A program made the translations under genes and the position numbers. From Oscillibacter valericigenes (GTDB lineage: Bacteria; Bacillota; Clostridia; Oscillospirales; Oscillospiraceae), in NCBI RefSeq assembly GCF_021531915.1, contig NZ_JAFBIV010000020.1:1-37334 (forward strand): a stretch of DNA of 37,334 bases. The letters run 5' to 3'. A model generated the notes under the pieces. The model was given only the letters and a program-made list of their open reading frames with translations. It was not told the DNA's origin and made no database searches. Positions 31,518 to 37,334 of this stretch are shown piece by piece (the first letter of the stretch is position 1; every line of letters starts with the position of its first letter).

Positions 31518-31882
31518 CTATCTAAAACACTTGTACAAATAAGTACAAATAGCTCAAAAATGACCCTTTTTGGTAGGCGTGTGGTTACAATAAATCTGGT
31601 TGAAAGGTGGTTAATCCACCCAAATCCGGGACCGGTTATGTCACCGTTATGTCAGTTCAGTCACCCCTTTTTACATCTTTTCCCAGATTATTTGAGGTCT
31701 GACATTTAGCGATTTCCTGTTGGTGACTTAATAATATATCACTTGATTTTTGATGTCAAGTCATTCTATTTTTATCATTTTTCTGAATAATTTTTATGTA
31801 TTGCCCTCAATTAGTTTGATTACATGGCAATGTGGGTATCCCATAAAACGATATGTGTTTTCATCAACTCTACTTTAGTGGT
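31518..31882. other. Non-coding junction region
   Basis: No gene is visible in these 365 bp. Right at the junction there is an inverted repeat TTGTAC-AAATAA-GTACAA (about 31531-31548), and at 31635-31652 a short direct repeat GGTTATGTCA / CGTTATGTCA. Such repeats occur at recombinase or transposase binding sites, but no integrase gene is within the window. The last 8 bases are the left target duplication of the IS. Confidence 0.4.
31875..31882. repeat. Left target-site duplication of the IS
   Basis: TTAGTGGT directly abuts the left terminal inverted repeat and recurs at 33838-33845. Eight base pairs is the usual duplication for IS1595-type elements. Confidence 0.93.
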
Positions 31883-31908
31883 GTCTCTGTCCGAGATAAG
31901 TATTGGTG
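31883..31908 (+). repeat. Left terminal inverted repeat of the IS
   Basis: The repeat begins GTCTCTGTCCGAGATAA and ends TATTGGTG. It matches the reverse complement of 33812-33837 at 25 of 26 positions. Confidence 0.94.
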
Positions 31909-32019
31909 TGTATAACTGACCTTTTTATTCATTTTTTATGAATGCCCAATGAAAAGGAGCAAGGTGTATCGACCTTGCTCCTCCTATGGGATATACTATT
32001 CAGTTCAACTAATTGGAAT

Positions 32020-32238
32020 TTATCGTTTTGCTTTCTTACTATTTGCGACTTTTTCGATATCTTCTTTATCAATCCATTCCTCTGCAAACCCACAATCGCA
32101 ACAGATATATCTATGCACAATTACATAAGAAGAAAACGATGTCTGCACATAATTTCCTGTACCATATGCCCCATGAAATCCATCAAACCTAACAATATTG
32201 GAGGACTGGCATTTTGGACATACTTTATTGTTTTTCAT
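32020..32238 (-). CDS. Small zinc-ribbon passenger protein of the IS
   Basis: The 72-residue protein starts MKNNKVCPKCQSSNIVRFDG and has a second Cys pair in YICCDCGFAEEWI, so a CxxC...CxxC zinc ribbon of about 40 residues. The C terminus is charged (KEDIEKVANSKKAKR). The start ATG at 32238 follows AAAGGAGTATTG; an earlier in-frame start lacks a ribosome-binding site. It lies inside the IS, 150 bp downstream of the transposase, so it moves with the element. The transposase also has a zinc ribbon, but the two sequences do not look alike. Role unknown: it may be a transposition accessory or regulator. Confidence 0.82.
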   Translation of the reverse strand: MKNNKVCPKCQSSNIVRFDGFHGAYGTGNYVQTSFSSYVIVHRYICCDCGFAEEWIDKEDIEKVANSKKAKR

Positions 32239-32388
32239 AAAACAATACTCCTTTCTCAAATACAAGTTTGTCTAACTGTTCCTTGTCTATATAGACGAAA
32301 AGGACAGCAAAAAGTTCCGAACTATGGCTATATTATAGCATACTTCGGTTTATTTGTCTCATTCCAAAAAACGAAATTTAAACTTTTT

Positions 32389-33705
32389 TTAGCCTAAAAG
32401 CCCTTTCAAGTCAAAGGATATCGGCTTGTCCTTAAACTTGGCAAGCGGTATTTTCTTAGTCTGATTGGATAACAGAGTGATAATATCATAGGCTTGGTCA
32501 AGATAGGATTTGTCCTTGTTCTTTTCAATCCAATAGAACAGAGCCAAATAGTAGTCGAGGAACTTGGAACTAACACCGTGATACAGATACATAAAATCAC
32601 TAATGTTGTGGTGGTAGCCGTTGATATGACCGAGACTGTACCCACCGCTTGTGTGTTTTCCACTTGGGATTTGCTTTAAGGGTATCTTATGCTTGTTGGC
32701 TACCGTCTTATATGCTCTGTGGCTATCTGCAACCAAAACAGTATCTTTTGAGAAGTGGGGGACAAGGGCTTGTTCGATATGAGTTGGCTGTATTCTGCCG
32801 ACACAAACAGTCTGCAAAAAGTGGTTTTTATCCCTGTCCACACAAGACAGACAGCATACTTGCTGATTGCTGATACCTCTCTTTTTCTTCTGCTGTTCGT
32901 TCAGAGTTTTTAAGACTTGAATGACTTTTTCTGTATCCATACGGTTTAGGGCATTAGAGAACTTCTCTTGTGACTGCAAATCATCTTTTTCAACAAAGTT
33001 CATCAACTCATTTCTATCCAACTTTGCATTTTTGTGGAGGGAATGCAAGAACTCAGTATCAAATCCTTGTTTCTCAACATATTCAAGTTTCTTATCTAAC
33101 TTTCTATGGGTATATGGCATTCTGCCAAGTGTACCCAAGAAGAACATAGGTTCTTTTATATCCTTGAAAGACAATGGATAGTAATACTCGTCACTCTCTG
33201 CCAAACTTCTGAAATCGTCCTGATTGCTGACAAGCTGATGGAGAACAGCACATATCCTATATCTGTTGTGTAATACTGTCTGTTTGTTGATACGGAGATT
33301 TTTGGCTATGGTACGGCAACTCTCACCTTGTAAGGTCAACTTGATAAACTCAATCCATTTGCCAATAGACATTTTGGAGCGAAAGGCAACTGTGCCGTTG
33401 GTATCTCCGAAAGTGCGGTCACAACCCTTGCACCGATATCTCTGTTTGCCTTTGCTCTTTCCATACTTGACAACCTTGACAGAGCCACAATGAGGGCAGA
33501 CAACAGTATCCAAATCCTTGTTGTTAGCATAACTTCTACGCTCTCTGCAACATTGGAAAAAGACCCTTTCTTCCTTAGTGAGTTCAGGTCTTGCACTTCT
33601 TCTTGTTTGCAAAGTAGCCACTAACTCTTGGATTTGCTCGTCTGTTAAGTCAGCCACAGCGATTTGCTTTTGTATATCATTAAAATTGGAATTGAAATCA
33701 GCCAT
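32389..33705 (-). CDS. IS1595 family transposase
   Basis: The 438-residue protein has an N-terminal helical region, a zinc ribbon (Cys70, Cys73, Cys92, Cys95; CPHCGSVKVVKYGKSKGKQRY then RCKGCDRTF in part), an HTH-like stretch (GESCRTIAKNLRINKQTVLHNRYRI) and an ISXO2-like DDE catalytic domain (VCCLSCVDRDKNHFL, VLVADSHRAYK, LGHINGYHHNISDFMYLYHGVSSKFLDYYL in part). Full length with no internal stops. A hairpin just upstream covers its ribosome-binding site. The start ATG is at 33705. Confidence 0.92.
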   Translation of the reverse strand: MADFNSNFNDIQKQIAVADLTDEQIQELVATLQTRRSARPELTKEERVFFQCCRERRSYANNKDLDTVVCPHCGSVKVVKYGKSKGKQRYRCKGCDRTFGDTNGTVAFRSKMSIGKWIEFIKLTLQGESCRTIAKNLRINKQTVLHNRYRICAVLHQLVSNQDDFRSLAESDEYYYPLSFKDIKEPMFFLGTLGRMPYTHRKLDKKLEYVEKQGFDTEFLHSLHKNAKLDRNELMNFVEKDDLQSQEKFSNALNRMDTEKVIQVLKTLNEQQKKKRGISNQQVCCLSCVDRDKNHFLQTVCVGRIQPTHIEQALVPHFSKDTVLVADSHRAYKTVANKHKIPLKQIPSGKHTSGGYSLGHINGYHHNISDFMYLYHGVSSKFLDYYLALFYWIEKNKDKSYLDQAYDIITLLSNQTKKIPLAKFKDKPISFDLKGLLG

Positions 33706-33714
33706 AAAAATGTC

Positions 33715-33741
33715 CCCCTACAAAAATTGTTTTTGTAGGGG
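33715..33741 (-). promoter_or_regulatory. Hairpin covering the transposase ribosome-binding site
   Basis: CCCCTACAAAAA pairs perfectly with TTTTTGTAGGGG (33715-33726 with 33730-33741; loop 3 nt). On the minus-strand mRNA the 3' arm contains the AGGGGG that would serve as ribosome-binding site 9 nt before the ATG. Confidence 0.75.
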
Positions 33742-33811
33742 AACATAATTATTTCTGTCAGCAAAAAATCCATTTATGCATAATTTTCTATAAAAATGTA
33801 TATTTTTTGCT

Positions 33812-33837
33812 CACCAATATTTATCTCGGACAGAGAC
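33812..33837 (-). repeat. Right terminal inverted repeat of the IS
   Basis: Inverted copy of 31883-31908 with one mismatch (A for G at position 18 of the repeat). Confidence 0.94.
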
Positions 33838-33845
33838 TTAGTGGT
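33838..33845. repeat. Right target-site duplication of the IS
   Basis: TTAGTGGT, identical to 31875-31882. The AT-rich 33846-33950 that follows holds nothing recognised. Confidence 0.93.
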
Positions 33846-33950
33846 TTATAAACAGCATCAATGGGATTATCTAAATAGTGATTACTCAGATTATATACAT
33901 CACAATACAGATATTACATGATAGCCACATGAAAAAGTACAAGCGTCATT

Positions 33951-34439
33951 CTAACCATAGATATCATAATTTCCAAAATCCGTATACAATCGAATATTGG
34001 ACGTTATGTTGCCGCTATGCAACAGCGGTGTATAATAATTTGAACTTCTAAAAAGAACACCATCCACTTCTTCTGATGAAATCAGATTCCCATCATTTAT
34101 ATTGTATATTTTGACAAAAAATCTTTCTGCAAATGGATCATATTTTACAATAGATTCGTTTTCATCATTTTGGCAGTATGTTATGGTTGCAAAGGGCGTC
34201 TTTGTCAATTTAATAACATCTATAGTGAAAGGAAATTTAGAATCACCATACGAATACACTTCTATATGTTCATAAAAAGGTGATAATTTTACTCCCTTTA
34301 CTAGTCCCAAACGATCCTCGTCCTCAAAATATTCAACATGCATCACCAAATATAGCATTAAGAAGCTTACAACTCCAACGCATATATAAAGAGTTTTTCG
34401 GAAGCGTTTAGAGCATTTTTTATTAAGATTTAGGGACAT
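33951..34439 (-). CDS. Membrane-anchored protein of unknown function
   Basis: The 162-residue protein has a basic N terminus (MSLNLNKKCSKRFRK), one transmembrane helix (TLYICVGVVSFLMLYLVMHV) and an extracytoplasmic domain with strand-like segments. No family is recognised. The AT-rich composition is unlike the core chromosome. It starts 6 bp after the stop of the secreted protein gene and has no strong ribosome-binding site, so it probably depends on coupling. Position after an Rhs core fragment makes an immunity or accessory role possible, without proof. Confidence 0.7.
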   Translation of the reverse strand: MSLNLNKKCSKRFRKTLYICVGVVSFLMLYLVMHVEYFEDEDRLGLVKGVKLSPFYEHIEVYSYGDSKFPFTIDVIKLTKTPFATITYCQNDENESIVKYDPFAERFFVKIYNINDGNLISSEEVDGVLFRSSNYYTPLLHSGNITSNIRLYTDFGNYDIYG

Positions 34440-34445
34440 AGGGTA

Positions 34446-35156
34446 TTAAGAACCGTAATTAGGGGAAGTATCCCTATTCGAAAAATTAAATGCAAAAAAC
34501 TCCCCTGATGGGTCATTTCCGTAAACAAGCACATCATTTTTGTAATCACAATTTGATTTGATATCAGTCACACTATCTTCCGAAATAGAAAGGAAATCCG
34601 CATCTGTATCTGTTTCTACTTGATACGCAATAACCTCGTTTGTCTCACAGTCAATAACTTGAGATGTTCCAACAAGTAGCTTGCATTTCCTCCCATAAGG
34701 CCAATCCCCTTCGGTAACAGACAGGAAAAACATACTATAATAAAGGATTGGTGCTCCACCAAACCGCAATCCAACAGCACAGCTTCCGCCCCAAGCCCCT
34801 ATTCTTGCATAAGAGGGGGAATACATGCCATCTAATACATCTTGATAATTCATGCTCGCAAATGCAATGCGACCTTCCTCTGTCAATTCACTAAATAACT
34901 CAGGATTTGTTACACAAATAAAATCCAGCATAGTCGAATCCGAATCATTGTAGATTTCATTTAGTTGCTCAATATTGGGGTAACTCTCTCCAGCATCATT
35001 AAGTTCATCCATACTGTTATTTTCTGTAGAACTATCTACATCTACCATGGGAATAGTGCCATAATCATCGCTTTCAATTTCTGCAGCTATAGCAGGAATA
35101 CATAAAGTAAGACACGCAATTACCGCCAAAATGAGACCCAAAATTCTTTTCTTCAT
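34446..35156 (-). CDS. Secreted protein of unknown function downstream of an Rhs fragment
   Basis: The 236-residue protein has a clear signal peptide (KKRILGLILAVIACLTLCIPAIAAE, in part; cleavage after AIAA likely). An acidic, Ser/Asn/Asp-rich stretch follows (residues about 24-60), then a domain with GAWGGSCAVGLRFGG. No family is recognised. The ribosome-binding site AGGAGGTATAACTA is excellent, and the ATG overlaps the TAA that ends the preceding Rhs-core frame. AT-rich, with codon use unlike the core genes. It forms an operon with 33951-34439. Confidence 0.78.
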   Translation of the reverse strand: MKKRILGLILAVIACLTLCIPAIAAEIESDDYGTIPMVDVDSSTENNSMDELNDAGESYPNIEQLNEIYNDSDSTMLDFICVTNPELFSELTEEGRIAFASMNYQDVLDGMYSPSYARIGAWGGSCAVGLRFGGAPILYYSMFFLSVTEGDWPYGRKCKLLVGTSQVIDCETNEVIAYQVETDTDADFLSISEDSVTDIKSNCDYKNDVLVYGNDPSGEFFAFNFSNRDTSPNYGS

Positions 35157-35705
35157 TAGTTATACCTCCTAATAGCAAATGAATTGATAATTTCGCGTTT
35201 GGGAAAAATGTGCTCTTTCTTTGTCATCAGCTCTTGTATACTGTGGATTTGGATAGAGTATATTTGCTGGTTGAGATTATTGTAGATGTAGTCGCAGTTG
35301 TGGCTGCCGATGCCCGTCTCGTAGGTCAGTTGCCCAGGCTGTCGTAGGTATAGGTGCAGGTGGAATTGCCGTAGTTGTCGTGGGCAGTGATGAGGCGGTT
35401 CAGCGCGTCATAGGTATAGAGGGTTTCATTCTTTGCCTGGCCCGTGCCGTTGCCTCGCATGTACTCATAGGTCATGTTGCCGTTGGCGTCATACTTATTA
35501 AGTACGCTTCTGGTTTTTGGCGGGTTTCTCGCTGGGATGGGTGTCGTCTACCGCCAGCAGGCGGCCAAGTTTGTCGTAGGTGTAATACTCCACCCAGCCG
35601 TTGGGATAGCGCATCTCCGTGACGCGGGCCATGCGTCGTAGGCGTAGGTGGTGACGCCGCTCTGGGCGTCGGTGATAATCATGACCCAGTCCATGGTGTC
35701 AAAGC
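35156..35705 (-). pseudogene. Degraded Rhs/YD-repeat core fragment, module 2
   Basis: Translated on the minus strand in changing frames, the segment gives typical YD-repeat sequence. It begins FDTMDWVMIITDAQSGVTTY, shifts frame, continues RVTEMRYPNGWVEYYTYDKLG and DDTHPSEKPAKNQKRT, stops, then KYDANGNMTYEYMRGNGTG and LYTYDALNRLITAHDNYGN up to YTYDSLGN followed by TGA. A further frame gives LTYETGIGSHNCDYIYNNLN and then an unrelated tail (QQIYSIQIHSIQELMTKKEH ...) that stays open to a TAA overlapping the next gene's ATG. At least three breaks make an intact Rhs protein impossible. Known: Rhs proteins are large polymorphic toxins or wall-associated YD-repeat proteins. Confidence 0.85.
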
Positions 35706-35732
35706 AGAGTGGTGCCGTTTGGGCACCGCTCT
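35706..35732 (-). terminator. Hairpin at the boundary of Rhs module 2
   Basis: AGAGTGGTGCC pairs with GGCACCGCTCT (35706-35716 with 35722-35732, one mismatch). It follows the stop of the 35738-36133 gene after 5 bp, as a terminator would, though its T tract on the minus strand is weak. Confidence 0.5.
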
Positions 35733-35737
35733 GTGTA

Positions 35738-36133
35738 TTATTTTTTATGCTTGTTTTCTCGCCTTAATAATAGAATTGTTAAGATGAGGTGCATAATAAC
35801 AGCAAGAATGGCTATCCAGCAGGTGGGTCTGAGTCTTTGCATTGTATATTTCAGATTCGGCTTGCCCATTAAATTCATGCGAACCGTGAATTGACTCATA
35901 GCAATAATATAGGAAACCACCACTAAAAGATGGGCAACTATGATCCCCCAGTTCTTTTTTAGAAATAACATCACATAATAGAGGGCTATTGCAAAATAGA
36001 ACTCACCCCTTACCAGGTAAATCCCTCTGCATGGAGGGCGTATTCCTGGACTTCCCACTCTAAACCATTCAAGGAAAACCGGAAGTAATGCCAACAGAAA
36101 ACTAAAATATAGAATCCTTCTTGATTTCATCAT
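35738..36133 (-). CDS. Small polytopic membrane protein, possible Rhs-associated immunity protein
   Basis: The 131-residue protein has about four hydrophobic segments (ILYFSFLLALLPVFLEWF, FYFAIALYYVMLFL, GIIVAHLLVVVSYIIAM, CWIAILAVIMHLILTILLL) and a basic end. No family is recognised. AAGGAGGT lies 12 nt before the ATG pair (36133 or 36130). It is directly downstream of the Rhs toxin-tip remnant (36197-36421), the usual place for a cognate immunity gene; that role is inferred from position only. Confidence 0.72.
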   Translation of the reverse strand: MMKSRRILYFSFLLALLPVFLEWFRVGSPGIRPPCRGIYLVRGEFYFAIALYYVMLFLKKNWGIIVAHLLVVVSYIIAMSQFTVRMNLMGKPNLKYTMQRLRPTCWIAILAVIMHLILTILLLRRENKHKK

Positions 36134-36196
36134 ATGCCTTATAATACCTCCTTTATTTTTCTGGGAACTACTAAAATAACCTCCTTTCTTTGTTTG

Positions 36197-37286
36197 TTAT
36201 CTCACGTGCAACATAGATCTTTGTAAATACATGGACATCATATTGCACTCAGAGTTAGAGGCTTTAACTACTTCATAAACATCGTCTAGAAAGTCATTGG
36301 AATTAAATACTTTTCTTATTTTTCCCAATATGTTGTTGTATTCAGCAAACGTAGCAAGGCCAAATGAATCAATCCAATTAACAGCATCATCCTTAGCATA
36401 TAGATACTGCACCAACTGCATGGGATCGATAACATACTCACGCAGGTCATACTAGCTGCGGTCAAGGATAGAATCAACAATCACTCGCTGTAACTGGTTC
36501 AGGAGATGACCTTGCTGTTGACAGCGGAGGTCAAGTAATCCGTGGTGCCAAGATAATCGCAGTGGTAATAGGCGTGCAACTCGCCGCGGCTATCCAGCAG
36601 GGACGCGGAGCCGTTCTCAATGCCCTGGACCACGACAGACAGACGAGCCTTGTCGCTGTACACATAGCGGTAATCCAGGCCGTTCACCTCATGCTCCATC
36701 AAGGGCTTGTAGGTCTCGGAGCTGAAGTCCACCACGAACTGCTTGACCACCGTGCTGGTCTTTTTCACATCGCTGCCGGTGGGCTTGTCCTGCGTGCCGT
36801 TGCCGTTACCGCTGTTGCCGTTGTTACCGTTGGCCGCGTTGCCGTAGGTCACCAGCGTGGCAGTCAGGGTGTTGGCATCAGCAGAGGTCTCAGTGATACC
36901 AGTTTCCGCCGTAGGTGTACTCCACCCGCTTGCCGGCGTGATCCGTGGCAGCGGTCAGCTGATGCAGCAGGTCCAGCTCAAAGGTAGTCGTGCCCAGCCA
37001 GTCGGTCATGGAGACCAGATCGCCGGTCTTGTTGTACCTGTAAGAGATTTCCTTGGCATCATTGTAGTTAATCTTTGTTACTAAATCAAGTGCGTTGTAG
37101 GTATATTCGGTGGTATATCCGTCGGGATCGGTCTTGGACACCAGATTGCCGTTGCCGTCGTAGGCGTAGGTAGTCACATTGCCCAGAGCGTCCACCTGCT
37201 TGGTGGTCAGGCCCCGACCGTCGAACTCGTACAGAGTGACTTCCCACTCGTCCACGTTGTCCGTAAGCGTCAATTCTAACAGCGTA
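36197..37286 (-). pseudogene. Degraded Rhs/YD-repeat gene with C-terminal tip, module 1
   Basis: Three overlapping pieces can be read on the minus strand. 37286-36890: YD-repeat core (TTKQVDALGNVTTYAYDGNG, YTTEYTYNALDLVTKINYND, DHAGKRVEYTYGGN) ending in a frameshift to TGA. 36900-36499: ETGITETSADANTLTATLVT, a Gly/Asn-rich stretch, then VVDFSSETYKPLMEHEVNGL and ELHAYYHCDYLGTTDYLTS, ending at TGA. 36480-36197: VDSILDRS, a TAG, then YDLREYVIDPMQLVQYLYAK and WIDSFGLA, the usual end of the Rhs core, followed by a variable tip of about 50 residues (36197-36340). Internal core sequence between the pieces is missing compared with normal Rhs proteins. The tip is not recognised as a known toxin. Confidence 0.85.
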
Positions 37287-37327
37287 TAAAAATCTCCACC
37301 TTGGCGCGAATGCGCTGAGGTGGAGAT
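37287..37327 (-). terminator. Terminator-like hairpin at the right edge
   Basis: ATCTCCACCT pairs with AGGTGGAGAT (37292-37301 with 37318-37327), followed by TTTTTAT on the minus strand. It would end a gene lying beyond the window, and the Rhs fragment starts directly after it. Confidence 0.7.
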
Positions 37328-37334
37328 CAATCAT

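Larger units (their letters stand above)
31883..33837 (-). mobile_element. Complete IS1595-type insertion sequence with passenger gene
   Basis: The 1955-bp element is bounded by 26-bp terminal inverted repeats (one mismatch) and flanked by the 8-bp direct repeat TTAGTGGT. It encodes a full-length transposase (32389-33705) and, downstream on the same strand, a 72-residue zinc-ribbon protein (32020-32238). The ends, coding capacity and target duplication all look intact, so it may be active or recently inserted. Known: the IS1595 family includes subgroups with passenger genes. GC content is clearly below the core chromosome. Confidence 0.93.

Noticed and set aside
31942..32397. Plus-strand open frame inside the IS
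   Set aside because: It lies antisense to the zinc-ribbon gene, which has the better ribosome-binding site and Cys motif.

Overview
The window looks like chromosome of a GC-rich, endospore-forming, low-oxygen Firmicute, most likely an Oscillospiraceae-type gut clostridium. That is an inference from the sporulation genes (spoIIAA-spoIIAB-sigF and spoIIGA-sigE), a T-box leader in front of valS, the GGAGG ribosome-binding sites and the typical clostridial families (DUF951, DUF4358, DUF3795, DUF4130). Positions 1 to about 31,500 are dense, GC-rich, ordinary chromosome. From about 31,518 to the right end the sequence becomes AT-rich or broken, and holds an insertion sequence and decayed Rhs/YD-repeat cassettes.

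Layout, left to right. A 5'-truncated HTH regulator (2-679) ends at a terminator. Next comes a cell-envelope cluster on the minus strand: a DUF4358 lipoprotein, an MBOAT O-acyltransferase and its AlgJ/DHHW partner (821-3914). A threonine aldolase-like gene (4105-5130) precedes a plus-strand operon (5304-7582) made of a 42-residue membrane protein, a radical SAM protein and a DUF4130 protein. This operon has a strong promoter carrying three evenly spaced LexA-type boxes. The spoIIA operon (7470-8943, minus) converges on it. After a flavodoxin-like reductase and a frameshifted DUF3795 gene comes the T-box/ACT/valS unit (10441-13803), then spoIIGA-sigE, a DUF951/mini-membrane-protein pair, an S1-domain protein, rarA and nth.

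Positions 18966-20048 hold a terminator-bounded trio of small proteins of unknown function, two of them proline-rich. Then follow two envelope-polymer units on the minus strand: trpS-tagO-wecB plus an anchored protein (20086-24133), and a three-component Gtr glycosylation cassette (24236-27149). gltX-asnA (27309-29830) and an AbrB-type regulator coupled to an MGT-type glycosyltransferase (29888-31266) close the core part.

The right part begins with a 3' gene remnant (31413-31517). It continues with a complete 1955-bp IS1595-type element (31883-33837) that has 26-bp terminal inverted repeats, an 8-bp target duplication and a zinc-ribbon passenger gene. Two Rhs-type modules follow: degraded core fragments, each followed by small membrane or secreted proteins and each preceded by a terminator-like hairpin.

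The most promising leads are the LexA-controlled operon with its tiny membrane protein, the small-protein trio, the IS with a passenger gene and a hairpin over the transposase start, and the Rhs cassette remnants. No tRNA, rRNA or CRISPR array was recognised.
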